This document shows positions 25,283-34,405 of a stretch of 64,000 bases of DNA, one piece after another. This DNA is from Skermanella aerolata KACC 11604. GTDB lineage: Bacteria > Pseudomonadota > Alphaproteobacteria > Azospirillales > Azospirillaceae. The notes beneath the pieces were generated by a model that made no database searches, had not been told where the DNA came from, and saw only the letters and a list, made by a program, of their open reading frames with translations. The stretch lies in the NCBI RefSeq assembly GCF_000936425.1, contig NZ_AVFK01000006.1:124001-188000 (forward strand). The letters are read 5' to 3'. Made by a program: the position numbers and the translations under genes. Every line of letters begins with the position of its first letter. Position 1 is the stretch's first letter.

Positions 25283-26746
25283 TCAGCTTGCCGCAGCCTG
25301 AGTCTGCGCCGCCGTCGTGGCGTTCTGCGCCGTAGTGGTAGTCTGGGGCGGAGGCTCCTGATCGACCACGGTGGTCTGGGCCGTCGCCGTCTGGGACGTA
25401 GGCGGCTCCACCGGCGGAGGAGCCGGCGGCAGGCGGTTCGGCTCGTCGATCTGAACAGCGATGCTCGGAGTCTTCCATTGCATGCTGTCGAAGGCGCCGC
25501 AATGTCCGCAGTTGCTGCGCCATGACTTGGACGGCGTTCCGCATTCTTTGCAGATCCAGATCGGATCCGGCTCGGCATTGGCGGCCTTGGCCAGCCAGTC
25601 GCGGGCGGCCGCGATGTCGCCGTGCTCCGCCTCGGCCAGCTCCGCCAGCATGCGGTAGACCCGGTCGCTCTGGCGTTGGGCCAGCGCCTTGCTCAGGTGG
25701 TTGCGGGCCTCGCCCCACAGCTTGGCGTTCATGGAAACGCGGGCGAGCGCTATGTGGCCGTCGATGTTGTCGGGTGCTAGCGACTGAAGCCGCTCGAACC
25801 GCTTGACCTGGGCCAGCGGGTCGGTGTCCTGGCTGATGTCGCGATAGGCGTCCGCCAGTTCCGGATGCGGCCGGGTGGTCCAGGCCTTCTCGATGACCTT
25901 TGTGGCCTTCCTGTGCTTGCCCGTGCGGGCCAGCAGACGCGCCAGCCGGGAGGCGGCCGGCGGAAAAGCCGGTTCCAGCTTGGCGGCCGCCGTCGCGTGG
26001 CTTAGGGCGGCATCGTGCTGGCCTTCGAGTTCCGCCTCGTAGCTGCGCTCCAGCAGCAATGCCGCGCGGTGATGGCGGCCCGCTTCGGAGGAGATGGCGC
26101 CGGCCTTGACGGCGTCCTGAAGCGTCTGTTCCGCCCTGCCCCATTGGGCGGCGCGGGTCTCCAGGTCGAACAGCGTCGTCAGGACCCACGGGGTCTGCGG
26201 CTGAAGCGACTTGGCGCGGCGGGCGAGTTGCAGCGCCTGCGACTGGTTGCCTTCCCGGATCGACTGGGTCAGCAGGCCGCGCACGCCGAGGAAGGCGGTT
26301 TCCGGCATGTCCAGCATGGTGTGGAAATACCGCTCCGCCGCCTTCTCGTCGCCGTTGAGCTGTGCCGCCTGGGCCGACAGCAGCATGGTCAGCGGCGGGT
26401 CGCGCAGCATGGTATCGGCCTCACGGGCGTAGCGGCGGGCGCCGGCGGCGTCACCGGCAGCCACCGCGACCATGCCGCGGGTCAGCGCGCGGTAGCCGCG
26501 ATCCCGCTTGCGGACGCTGCGGGCGCGGCCGAAGGCGCCCGGAGCGCTCCGGATGCCGCGCCACAGCCGGTAGGCGATGGCCGCGATCCCGATCAGGACC
26601 ACGACCACCAGCAGGAGCATGGCGAACGAGGTGTTGATGACGTAGCCCAGCCAGTCGATCGTGACGGCGCCGGGATGCTCTACGAGGTAGATGGCGATCG
26701 CTACCACGATCGCCAGCTTGATAAGGAACCAGATGGCGCGTGTCAT
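25283..26746 (-). CDS. hemY: HemY-family membrane TPR protein
   Basis: 487 residues. Two hydrophobic helices (about 1-65) anchor it in the inner membrane, with the HemY_N pattern WLGYVINTSFAMLLLVVVVL. TPR helices fill about 70-390. Near residue 394 a zinc-ribbon-like pair appears (CKECG, then CGHCG), and a Pro/Gln/Thr-rich tail ends the protein. This is the TPR HemY of proteobacterial hem operons, not the oxygen-dependent protoporphyrinogen oxidase also called HemY. Its start overlaps the mitofilin stop as TAATG. Confidence 0.88.
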   Translation of the reverse strand: MTRAIWFLIKLAIVVAIAIYLVEHPGAVTIDWLGYVINTSFAMLLLVVVVLIGIAAIAYRLWRGIRSAPGAFGRARSVRKRDRGYRALTRGMVAVAAGDAAGARRYAREADTMLRDPPLTMLLSAQAAQLNGDEKAAERYFHTMLDMPETAFLGVRGLLTQSIREGNQSQALQLARRAKSLQPQTPWVLTTLFDLETRAAQWGRAEQTLQDAVKAGAISSEAGRHHRAALLLERSYEAELEGQHDAALSHATAAAKLEPAFPPAASRLARLLARTGKHRKATKVIEKAWTTRPHPELADAYRDISQDTDPLAQVKRFERLQSLAPDNIDGHIALARVSMNAKLWGEARNHLSKALAQRQSDRVYRMLAELAEAEHGDIAAARDWLAKAANAEPDPIWICKECGTPSKSWRSNCGHCGAFDSMQWKTPSIAVQIDEPNRLPPAPPPVEPPTSQTATAQTTVVDQEPPPQTTTTAQNATTAAQTQAAAS

Positions 26747-28503
26747 TACTGGGTGCCTCCGGGCGAACCCGCGAGGCGGGCGATGGCCTGGCCGGTCAGC
26801 AGGGCGCCGGCGTTGTTGGCGGCGAGTCGGGCCTTGGCGTCCTCGATCCAGGGCTTGGCGACGCCGGCCGGCTCACCGGTCAGCGTTTCCAGTTCCTTGA
26901 CGGCTTCGTCGAGACGGCCGGCCTTCATGTATTGCTCTGCCCGAGCGGTGACGGCGTCGGCGCCGCTGCCCTGGATGTCGCCCGCCGTGCGGCGGACGCT
27001 GACCAGGGACGATGCGGTCGAGATCGCCTTGTCCCACCACTGGCCGGCCTGGCCGGTCGCGATCACGCCGGCGCGGACGATCTCGCCCGCCACGTCGGAG
27101 AACTGCTGGTTCAGCTGGGCCTCGGTCGGGATGCCGTCGGCGGCGTAGGGCTCGATCTCCTTGAGCGCACCGACCACCTGTTGATCCTGAAGGTTGACCG
27201 CCCGCACCGCCGAAAGCTCGCCGCTGAACGGCCTGGAGCTTTGCAGGGCGGCGCGAAGCTGGCCCGCCGCCAGGACCAGCGCCTGGGCCTTGCTCTCCTC
27301 CGCCTGCCGGAGAGTCAGCGTCTCGGCAACCTTGGCGGAGCGGTTGGAGGTTTCGGTGACTTCCTGGGCAAGGCGGTTGGCTTCCTGCTCCAGCCCCGAA
27401 ACCGACTGGCTCAGGCGGCTGATCGCCTGTCCCTGCTGGTCGATCGTGCCGAGACGGCCTTCCAGCCCCTGGATGCGTTCGCGGATCTGGGCCAGCGCCA
27501 GAAGCTGCTGTTCAAGCGGAACGACGCGGGCGTCGAGCGCCTGCTGGTCCAGGCCCGGACGCGGCTGGGGACGTTGCTCCAGGGCACCGAGGCGGCTGGC
27601 GAGCTGCTGCACCTGGGCTTGGACGATCTGCTCGACCTGACCTTCGTCGAGACCGGCGGTGGCTTCGGACGCTGCCGGGGCCGCATCGCCGGATGCCGGC
27701 GGCTGGCTCTGCTGGCCCTGGCTCTGCTGAACCGCGCTGAGCTGCTGCTCGAGCTGGGCGATCCGGTCGCTGAGCGGGGCGGTGTCGCTGCCGCGCGAGG
27801 CGAGCTGCTGAACGCGCTGTTCCAGTGTCGCCACCTGACCCGGCAGATCGCTGCCGGTCTGCGGCGGCCAGACCTGCGGGATCACCTTGGGACCCCATAC
27901 CGGCGCCGTCACGGCGGCGCCGGAACCCAGCAGTGCCAGCAGGATCGCGAAGGTCGCCAATCCCTTGCCGCCACCCGAGGTCCGGGCCGGCTCGGGGGTG
28001 TAGACGGGCTCCGAAGCTGTAGAGGACATGGGCTCTGACGCGGTCTCGGTTGAAGAGGCGGCGGGCTGTTCGTAGCTGCGGGGCGACGTCCAGGGCGTGC
28101 CGGATGCGCCGCCCGCGACGGGCTCGACAGGCTGCTCCGGCTCCAGGGAAGTCGGGCTTGGGGTCGTCAGGGGCTCGGTGCCGGAGACGATGATCGTCGA
28201 CGACGACTCCTCGGTGGACCGCTCGTCCGCAGGGGCGGCGGCATCGAGTTCCGCCTGTTCCAGCGTCACGTTGTGGCGCTTCGCGGCGGCGAGCAGGTCC
28301 GGGTGACGGTTGCTCGGAATGGCGCCGCGCTTCTTCCAGCCCTGGACGGTGGTCACCGGCATGTTGAGCTTGTGGGCCATCGGGCGGATGCCGCCGAACT
28401 TTTCGATGATCCGCTCGGCGGCGGTACCGTTCGGGTTGGCGCCGTCGGAGGACTCCGGCACGGTCGGATCGTTATCCGATTGATCGGGGGGACGGGGACT
28501 CAT
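26746..28503 (-). CDS. Mitofilin/Mic60 homologue with N-terminal HTH-like region
   Basis: 585 residues. Residues about 30-85 form a small helix-turn-helix-like domain (FGGIRPMAHKLN, then VTTVQGWKKRGAIP). After a Ser/Thr/Pro-rich stretch comes one transmembrane helix (about 180-205), a long coiled coil (220-400) and the C-terminal mitofilin domain (about 410-575, with LQSSRPFSGEL). Alphaproteobacterial Mic60 lies between hemD and hemY, as here, and shapes intracytoplasmic membranes. A second, smaller protein of this type is at 4333-5709. Operon with hemC, hemD and hemY. Confidence 0.88.
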   Translation of the reverse strand: MSPRPPDQSDNDPTVPESSDGANPNGTAAERIIEKFGGIRPMAHKLNMPVTTVQGWKKRGAIPSNRHPDLLAAAKRHNVTLEQAELDAAAPADERSTEESSSTIIVSGTEPLTTPSPTSLEPEQPVEPVAGGASGTPWTSPRSYEQPAASSTETASEPMSSTASEPVYTPEPARTSGGGKGLATFAILLALLGSGAAVTAPVWGPKVIPQVWPPQTGSDLPGQVATLEQRVQQLASRGSDTAPLSDRIAQLEQQLSAVQQSQGQQSQPPASGDAAPAASEATAGLDEGQVEQIVQAQVQQLASRLGALEQRPQPRPGLDQQALDARVVPLEQQLLALAQIRERIQGLEGRLGTIDQQGQAISRLSQSVSGLEQEANRLAQEVTETSNRSAKVAETLTLRQAEESKAQALVLAAGQLRAALQSSRPFSGELSAVRAVNLQDQQVVGALKEIEPYAADGIPTEAQLNQQFSDVAGEIVRAGVIATGQAGQWWDKAISTASSLVSVRRTAGDIQGSGADAVTARAEQYMKAGRLDEAVKELETLTGEPAGVAKPWIEDAKARLAANNAGALLTGQAIARLAGSPGGTQ

Positions 28504-28627
28504 GAGCGGCCTTCTCGTATTCCCTGGGGGCGTTTATCGTTGGTCTGTTTTTGGCTGACTGTTCGAAGGGACTGGTTTGCGGGACTGGTTCGCGGGATCG
28601 AACTCGTTTTCTTCGGATGAGCCTTCT

Positions 28628-29368
28628 TCACGATGGAGGCAGGTGCCGGACGAGGAACGGCAGATCAAGCAGCGAAGCCTGATCGGGCCGCGCCGCCACC
28701 TGAATATCTTGCCATCTCACCGTACGCACTGCCGTACCTACCGCCTCGCTGAGGCATAACGCCACGACTCCGCCGAGACGCTCGGCCAATCCCGAGTTCT
28801 GAACAACCTTAACAAAGCTTTGCGCCGTCCGGGGAGAGAAAAACAGGACTGCGCCGATTGTACCGGCGTACAGAGCCTCCCTCGCCTGAGGATCGAATTC
28901 CGTCACCGGGTCGGCGGCGTACAGCACCTGACGCTCAAACCGGAAGCCGGCGCTGCCGAGATCGCCGGCCAAGTCTCCGGCGACGGCACTTCCCGCCGCG
29001 TGGAACAGACGGCCGGCGGCCGGGTCGAGCCGGGCCCTCACCAGACGCGCCAGACTTTCCACATCGCCGTGAGCGCTTTCAACCTGGATGAAGCCTTCGT
29101 CGCGCGCCGCGCGAGCCGTGGCGTCGCCAACGGCCAGTGCTGGCAGATCCCTCGCCTTCGTACGCGCTGCGGTAGCCCGTACGCCATTTGCGCTTGTGAA
29201 AAGCAGCGCCTGTACGCCATCGAGATCGAGCGGCGGCCCTTCCAGCATCCGGATTTCCAGCATCGGCTGGATCATGACCGGAAATCCGCGCTGGTCGAGT
29301 TCAGCCGCCAAAGCCTCCGCATCGTCGCGCGGCCGGGTGACGAGGATGCGGGGAGGCGGCCCGGTCAC
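28628..29368 (-). CDS. hemD: Uroporphyrinogen-III synthase
   Basis: 246 residues, the family's usual length. It closes and inverts ring D of hydroxymethylbilane to give uroporphyrinogen III in heme synthesis. Landmarks are ILVTRPRDDAEALAAEL at the start, LLFTSANGVRA, LAVGDATARAA, VLFFSPRTAQSFV and a late CLSEAVG. The sequence of this enzyme is poorly conserved, but the position 13 bases after hemC makes the call firm. Confidence 0.92.
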   Translation of the reverse strand: MTGPPPRILVTRPRDDAEALAAELDQRGFPVMIQPMLEIRMLEGPPLDLDGVQALLFTSANGVRATAARTKARDLPALAVGDATARAARDEGFIQVESAHGDVESLARLVRARLDPAAGRLFHAAGSAVAGDLAGDLGSAGFRFERQVLYAADPVTEFDPQAREALYAGTIGAVLFFSPRTAQSFVKVVQNSGLAERLGGVVALCLSEAVGTAVRTVRWQDIQVAARPDQASLLDLPFLVRHLPPS

Positions 29369-29381
29369 GGCGACGATCCGG

Positions 29382-30311
29382 TCACGGAACGAAGAAGTCC
29401 GGCGGCATCAGGCTCTTCAGCTCCTCGCCGGCGTCGCGTCCCAGAGCCTCGGCGTCCGATGCGCTTCCGCTCCGGTCCGTGCGCAGCACGCGGCTGCCCG
29501 CAGGGTCGGCAACCAGCGCCTCCAGCGTCAGGGCGCCGGTACCGTCGAGCTGGGCCAGTGCGGCGATGGGAGTGCGGCAGGAACCATCGAGCGCCGCCAG
29601 GAGCGCCCGCTCGGCCGCGACGCGGATGAAGGTTTCCTCGCAGTTCAGCGCCACGAGCAGGCCGTTGGTGTAGTCGTCGCCGGCCCGCGTCTCGATCCCG
29701 ATGGCGCCCTGGGCCACAGCCGGCAGCATGATGTCGGTTTCCAGGACGGCGGTGATGCGGTCGGTCATGTCGAGACGGCGCAGCCCGGCAAGCGCCAGCA
29801 TCGTGGCATCCACCTCGCCCGCCGCCAGCTTGCGCAGACGGGTCTCGACGTTGCCGCGGATCGGCACGACTTTCAGGTCGGGGCGGCGGGACAGCACCTG
29901 GGCCTGCCGACGCAGGCTGGCGGTGCCGACGACGGCTCCTTCCGGCAGATCGTCCAGATGTCCGGCGATCTCGGAGAAGAAAGCGTCGCGCGGGTCCTCG
30001 CGCGGCAGGAGACAACGGATCTCCAGCCCGTCGGGCAGCCACGTCGGCACGTCCTTCATGGAATGGACCGCCAGATCGATCGAACCGGCGGTCAGCGCCT
30101 CCTCGATCTCCTTGGTGAACAGTCCCTTACCGCCCGCCTCCATGAGGGTACGGTCCTGAATGCGGTCACCGGTCGTCTTGATCACGACGATCTCGATGGC
30201 GTCGGGCGCCGCCAGGGCGGCGTGAGCCGCCGCCAGCCGTGCGCGGGTCTGGTGGGCTTGCGCCAGCGCCAGCGGGCTGCCGCGCGTGCCGATTCTCAAA
30301 GGGTTGCTCAT
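29382..30311 (-). CDS. hemC: Porphobilinogen deaminase (hydroxymethylbilane synthase)
   Basis: 309 residues. It joins four porphobilinogens into hydroxymethylbilane. Conserved parts are LRIGTRGSPLALAQA at the start, KTTGDRI, GGKGLFTKEIEEAL, AVHSMKDVPT, GTASLRRQAQ and the LALAGLRRLDM region. The dipyrromethane-binding cysteine is expected near residue 240 and is present (GSCRTPIAA). It is the first gene of the hem operon, divergent from the 30466 gene. Confidence 0.95.
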   Translation of the reverse strand: MSNPLRIGTRGSPLALAQAHQTRARLAAAHAALAAPDAIEIVVIKTTGDRIQDRTLMEAGGKGLFTKEIEEALTAGSIDLAVHSMKDVPTWLPDGLEIRCLLPREDPRDAFFSEIAGHLDDLPEGAVVGTASLRRQAQVLSRRPDLKVVPIRGNVETRLRKLAAGEVDATMLALAGLRRLDMTDRITAVLETDIMLPAVAQGAIGIETRAGDDYTNGLLVALNCEETFIRVAAERALLAALDGSCRTPIAALAQLDGTGALTLEALVADPAGSRVLRTDRSGSASDAEALGRDAGEELKSLMPPDFFVP

Positions 30312-30465
30312 GTACTTTCTTTAGGACGTTATGGGACGCACGGGAAGTCCCCACATGCGTATTTGAGGCGCATGCGGAAAGCCCGTTGGTATAAGCGCTT
30401 TTAGGCTATATGTCTCGCTATCGTATTGGTGCGGCGCAGCTAGGGCATCTGGTCAGGGACGGTCG

Positions 30466-30828
30466 ATGATAACGGAGCGACGGCAGGTAATCTTCTCGAA
30501 CGAGGCGGTGAAGGAAGCTGTCCGCCTGTTCGCCAGCCTCCACCCGGACAAGATGCCGCACGGACAAATCCGGCGCGTCTGGACCGTTTCGGAGCCGGAA
30601 CTTCAACTCGTGGTGCAGGTGGAGAAGGCGGGCGCCCGGCAGCTGATCGATCTCGTCTTCACCCAGGGCGAAGCGGCGGCCTTCCTGATCCTGTTCTGCC
30701 GCAAGAACAAAGTGCCTCTGCCGCGTAGCGCCGACAAGTTCCTGGAGCTGGAGAACGGGTGCCTGTCCCTGGTCATCACCAAGCAGATCCTGACCGAGAA
30801 CCTTTCGTCGACGAGATCCTCCAACTGA
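30466..30828 (+). CDS. Small conserved-looking protein of unknown function
   Basis: 120 residues, soluble, with strands and helices and no signal peptide. Recognisable stretches include RQVIFSNEAVKEAVRLF, then LVVQVEKAGARQLIDLVF and AAAFLILFCRKNKVPLPRSA. I do not recognise the family. It lies 17 bases before tsaD on the same strand and codon use matches its neighbours, so it is probably real and co-transcribed with tsaD. Confidence 0.7.
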   Translation: MITERRQVIFSNEAVKEAVRLFASLHPDKMPHGQIRRVWTVSEPELQLVVQVEKAGARQLIDLVFTQGEAAAFLILFCRKNKVPLPRSADKFLELENGCLSLVITKQILTENLSSTRSSN

Positions 30829-30845
30829 TATGATTATTCACTGAC

Positions 30846-31913
30846 ATGATCGTTCTGGGTATCGAAACGAGTTGCGACGAGACGGCTGCCGCCGTCGTCA
30901 CAGACCGGCGGGAGATCCTGGCCGACGTCGTGCTGTCGCAGCTCTCCGACCACCGTCCCTATGGCGGCGTCGTCCCTGAGATCGCGGCGCGTGCCCATCT
31001 TGAACATCTCGACGGCCTGATCGCGCGCGCGATGTCCGATGCGGGCCTGGGCTTCGACCAGTTGGACGGCGTGGCCGCGACCGGCGGACCGGGCCTGATC
31101 GGCGGCGTGATCGTCGGCGTCATGACGGCCAAGGCGATCGCCTCCGTGCGCGGCCTTCCCTTCGTCGCCGTCAACCACCTGGAAGGCCATGCGCTGACCG
31201 CCCGGCTGACCGACCCGTCGCCGGAGGGGCTGGCGTTTCCGTATCTCCTGCTGCTGGTGTCGGGCGGCCACTGCCAGCTTCTGGCGGTGGAAGGTGTCGG
31301 CAAGTATCGCCGGCTGGGCACCACGATCGACGACGCGGTCGGCGAGGCGTTCGACAAGGCGGCCAAGCTGATGGGCCTGGGCTATCCCGGCGGACCGTTG
31401 CTTGAAAGGGCCGCCGAGGGCGGCGATCCCGGGCGCTTCGAGCTGCCGCGCCCGATGAAGGGACGGCCGGGCTGCGACTTTTCGTTCTCGGGGCTCAAGA
31501 CGGCGGTCCGCAACCGGCTGGACGAGCTGCCGCCCGGTCCGTTCGACCCGGTTGATATCCGCGATCTGGCCGCCGGCTTCCAGGCCGCCGTCGGCGACGT
31601 GATGGTGGACCGTTGCACCCGCGCCATCGCCCAATTCCGCGCCGAGCACCCCGATGGCAATACGCTGGTGGTGGCGGGGGGCGTCGCCGCCAACAAGTAC
31701 CTGCGCGCCCGGCTGACGGCGCTGACGGAAAAGCTGGCCTTCCGCTTTCAGGCGCCACCGCTGAAGCTGTGTACCGACAACGCCGCGATGATCGCTTGGG
31801 CCGGCGTCGAACGCCTGCAACTCGGCCAGACCGACACCCTGGACTTCGCCCCCCGCCCCCGCTGGCCGCTCGACCCGACCGCGAAGAAACCGGCGGGCAA
31901 GGGAGCCAAGTAA
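30846..31913 (+). CDS. tsaD: tRNA N6-adenosine threonylcarbamoyltransferase
   Basis: 355 residues. It transfers threonylcarbamoyl to A37 of ANN-decoding tRNAs with TsaB and TsaE. The motifs are intact: [25 protein letters not shown] with the metal histidines, [32 protein letters not shown], and a late [11 protein letters not shown] cytoplasmic ASKHA-fold enzyme. It begins 17 bases after the unknown 30466 gene and is followed by gpsA. Confidence 0.96.
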   Translation: MIVLGIETSCDETAAAVVTDRREILADVVLSQLSDHRPYGGVVPEIAARAHLEHLDGLIARAMSDAGLGFDQLDGVAATGGPGLIGGVIVGVMTAKAIASVRGLPFVAVNHLEGHALTARLTDPSPEGLAFPYLLLLVSGGHCQLLAVEGVGKYRRLGTTIDDAVGEAFDKAAKLMGLGYPGGPLLERAAEGGDPGRFELPRPMKGRPGCDFSFSGLKTAVRNRLDELPPGPFDPVDIRDLAAGFQAAVGDVMVDRCTRAIAQFRAEHPDGNTLVVAGGVAANKYLRARLTALTEKLAFRFQAPPLKLCTDNAAMIAWAGVERLQLGQTDTLDFAPRPRWPLDPTAKKPAGKGAK

Positions 31914-31985
31914 CAGCCAACCCGGTTGCCATCCCGGGACGGCTCGCATAATGAAGGTGTGATCCGCCAGCCGAGGAAACCTGTC

Positions 31986-33002
31986 ATGACCGCTGCCGAT
32001 GTTGTCCCCTTCGCCCGCGTCGGCGTGATCGGCGCGGGCGCCTGGGGGACCGCAATCGCCCTGGCGGCGCTGCGTGCCGGACGCGAAACCGTGCTTTGGG
32101 CAAGGAACCCGGATGCGGTCGAGGCGATGAGGCGGGAGCGGGAGAATACCCGCTATCTACCGGGTGTCCCATTGCCGCCGACGCTGGACCTCACCACCGA
32201 CCTTGGCGAGATAGCGAAGGCCGACGCGATCATGCTGGTGACGCCGGCGCAGCACCTGCGGACCGCCTGCGCCAAGTTACAGCCTTCGCTGCGGCCCGGT
32301 ACCCCGGTCGTGCTGTGCGCCAAGGGGATCGAGCTTTCGACCGGCTGCCTGATGAGCGAGGCGGCGGAGGCGTCCCTGCCCGCCTCGCCGGTCGGCGTTC
32401 TGTCAGGCCCGACTTTCGCGGTGGAGGTCGCCAAGGGCCTGCCGACGGCGGTGACACTGGCGATCCGGGACCAGGAACTGGGTTCCCGGATCGTCGAGAC
32501 CCTCGGCAGCCGGTCGTTCCGGCCCTATCTATCCGACGACGTCATGGGCGCTCAGGTCGGTGGCGCCGTAAAGAACGTGCTGGCGATCGCCTGCGGCATC
32601 ATCCTGGGCCGCCGACTCGGCGACAATGCCCGCGCCGCCCTGATCACGCGCGGACTGGCGGAAATTTCGCGGCTTGGGCTGGCGCTGGGCGCCCGGCCGG
32701 AAACGTTGATGGGGCTGTCCGGCCTGGGCGACCTGACGCTGACCTGCACCAGTCTCCAGTCGCGCAACACGTCGCTGGGAACGGCGCTCGGCGAAGGCCG
32801 CACCCTGTCGGAGATCATGGGCGAACGGCATTCGGTCGCGGAGGGCGTCCACACATCAGCGGCATTGGGAGAACTGGCCCGCCGCCATGGCGTGGAGATG
32901 CCGATTTGCCGCGCGGTGGACGCCATCCTCAACCGGAATGCCGATATCGACGAAACCATCGCATCACTGATGGCCCGGCCGTTTCGCATCGAAGGCCGCT
33001 GA
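31986..33002 (+). CDS. gpsA: Glycerol-3-phosphate dehydrogenase [NAD(P)+]
   Basis: 338 residues from the ATG at 31986, which has GAGGAAA upstream. It reduces dihydroxyacetone phosphate to sn-glycerol-3-phosphate for phospholipid synthesis. Motifs: GVIGAGAWGTAIA dinucleotide loop, LCAKGIELSTG, SGPTFAVEVAKGLPTA, GGAVKNVLAIACG with the catalytic lysine, and GLSGLGDLTLTCTS. It follows tsaD by 72 bases, a common alphaproteobacterial arrangement. Confidence 0.95.
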   Translation: MTAADVVPFARVGVIGAGAWGTAIALAALRAGRETVLWARNPDAVEAMRRERENTRYLPGVPLPPTLDLTTDLGEIAKADAIMLVTPAQHLRTACAKLQPSLRPGTPVVLCAKGIELSTGCLMSEAAEASLPASPVGVLSGPTFAVEVAKGLPTAVTLAIRDQELGSRIVETLGSRSFRPYLSDDVMGAQVGGAVKNVLAIACGIILGRRLGDNARAALITRGLAEISRLGLALGARPETLMGLSGLGDLTLTCTSLQSRNTSLGTALGEGRTLSEIMGERHSVAEGVHTSAALGELARRHGVEMPICRAVDAILNRNADIDETIASLMARPFRIEGR

Positions 33003-33064
33003 TGTTATGAGTTGTTGATGTTAACAATAGTTTCAGACGCAACATGAACCTGGGAGGAATAACG

Positions 33065-33349
33065 ATGCTCTACGTGATCACCTGCACCGACAAGGCCGGC
33101 AGCGGCGACATCCGGGCAGCTAACCGAACGGCCCATCTGGCCTATCTGGAAAGCTTCGGCGACAAGATCTTCGCCGCCGGACCGACCCTGACCGACGACG
33201 GCAGCGCCATGACCGGCAGCGTGCTGATTGTCGATTTCGACGACAGCGCCGCGGCCCAGCGTTTCACGACGGACGATCCTTATGCCAAGGCCGGTCTGTT
33301 CGAAAGCGTAACGATACGCCCATGGCGCAAGGTCCTGCCGAAGTCCTGA
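33065..33349 (+). CDS. YciI-family protein
   Basis: 94 residues. The ATG at 33065 is chosen because GGAGGA stands nine bases upstream; an in-frame ATG at 33044 overlaps that site. The sequence begins MLYVITCTDKAG and contains HLAYLESFGDKI and AGPTLTDDG with a late RPWRK, the YciI (ferredoxin-like) pattern with its conserved His and Asp. Function of YciI proteins is largely unknown. Third gene of the tsaD-gpsA run. Confidence 0.88.
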   Translation: MLYVITCTDKAGSGDIRAANRTAHLAYLESFGDKIFAAGPTLTDDGSAMTGSVLIVDFDDSAAAQRFTTDDPYAKAGLFESVTIRPWRKVLPKS

Positions 33350-33402
33350 CCTTACCCGTCTGAACGAACCTTTATCGAGACCTCTATCCCAAGGCGGCGG
33401 CG

Positions 33403-33846
33403 ATGGCGTACTGGCTGGTAAAATCCGAGCCCTTCAAATACTCGTGGGACCGGATGGTCGCGGACGGCGTTACCCATTGGAACGGCGTCCGGAACCACCA
33501 GGCGTCCAACAACCTCAAGGCCATGCGCCTTGGCGACCGGGCATTCTTCTACCATTCCAACGAAGGTTTGGAGATCGTTGGCGTCGTCGAAGTGGCGAGG
33601 GAGTACTATCCGGATCCCAGCGACGAGAAAGGCCGCTTCGGCATGGTCGATGTCCGGGCGGTCGCTTCCGTCGTGACTCCGGTCACCCTGAAGCAGATCA
33701 AGACCGACCCGGAGTTGGCCGACATGGCCCTGATACGGCAGTCGCGCCTTTCGGTCTGCCCGGTCACCGAAGCCCAGTGGAGCCATATCTGCCGGCTTGC
33801 CGGCCTTGCCGAGGACATCGATGGCGATCGCGCTTTGTCTGCTTGA
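33403..33846 (+). CDS. EVE-domain protein
   Basis: 147 residues, one complete EVE domain: MAYWLVKSEPFKYSWDRM, then WNGVRNHQASNNLKAM and GDRAFFYHSNEG. EVE domains belong to the PUA-like fold and bind modified nucleobases in DNA or RNA. It stands in a housekeeping run rather than in a defence island. It overlaps the following Rieske gene by 26 bases. Confidence 0.92.
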   Translation: MAYWLVKSEPFKYSWDRMVADGVTHWNGVRNHQASNNLKAMRLGDRAFFYHSNEGLEIVGVVEVAREYYPDPSDEKGRFGMVDVRAVASVVTPVTLKQIKTDPELADMALIRQSRLSVCPVTEAQWSHICRLAGLAEDIDGDRALSA

Positions 33847-34168
33847 GGAAATTCCCGACGGCACCGGACGCGGCTTCACGCTGAAGTCCGGTATCGGGGA
33901 GGCTCCGGACAGCCTGGATATCCTGATCGTGCGATCGGGGAGCCGGGCGTTCGGCTATGTCAATTCCTGCCCGCATGCACGGTCGCCGCTGGATTGGACG
34001 CCCGACCGCTTCATGAGCCGAAACGGACGGCATATCCAATGCGCCACCCATGGCGCCCTGTTCGAGATCGAGACGGGTCGCTGCGTCAGCGGTCCATGCG
34101 TCGGCAAGCACCTGACACCGATATCGCTCACCGTGACCGGCGATGGTGTCGTGACGGCGCGGGATTGA
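33821..34168 (+). CDS. Small Rieske [2Fe-2S] protein
   Basis: 115 residues from the ATG at 33821, which has GAGGA upstream. The Rieske ligands appear as a first box (NSCPHARSPLDW) and a second box (QCATHGALFEIETGRCVSGP), giving Cys-x-His and Cys-x-x-His pairs. There is no transmembrane helix or enzyme domain, so it is a soluble Rieske ferredoxin-like protein, as often found in alphaproteobacteria. It overlaps the EVE gene and probably belongs to the tsaD run. Confidence 0.88.
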   Translation: MAIALCLLEEIPDGTGRGFTLKSGIGEAPDSLDILIVRSGSRAFGYVNSCPHARSPLDWTPDRFMSRNGRHIQCATHGALFEIETGRCVSGPCVGKHLTPISLTVTGDGVVTARD

Positions 34169-34174
34169 CGCCCG

Positions 34175-34405
34175 TCAGGAAGCGCCGGTGAGGCTGGCGC
34201 CGCAGTCGCGGGCGCTGTGGACGACCCGGCGGGCGACCACGCGCAACTCGGCCGCGGCGGTTGCGTAGCCATTGCCGTCACGCGGCAGCGCCCGCAGCAC
34301 GGCGTCGATCGTCATCAAGCTGGTCTGGTTGCTGATCTGGCTGAGGCGGCGGATCTCGCCGGTCAGGCTATCCGTCCCACCGTCCGCACCGACATCGCTC
34401 GTCAT
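34175..34405 (-). CDS. Stand-alone fragment-like protein resembling a chemoreceptor signalling tip
   Basis: 76 residues from the ATG at 34405. The middle (RRLSQISNQTSLMTIDAVLRAL... then AAAELRVVARRVV) follows the spacing of the methyl-accepting protein hairpin tip, where [19 protein letters not shown] and FAVVAxEVRxLA are expected. There is no membrane segment, HAMP or sensor domain. It could be a remnant or a small functional helper that binds CheW/CheA-like partners. It converges on the Rieske gene with a six-base gap. Confidence 0.55.
   Translation of the reverse strand: MTSDVGADGGTDSLTGEIRRLSQISNQTSLMTIDAVLRALPRDGNGYATAAAELRVVARRVVHSARDCGASLTGAS

Noticed and set aside
33403-33846. EVE gene as part of a defence island
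   Set aside because: Neighbours are housekeeping genes (tsaD, gpsA, YciI, Rieske) and no restriction or CRISPR genes are near.
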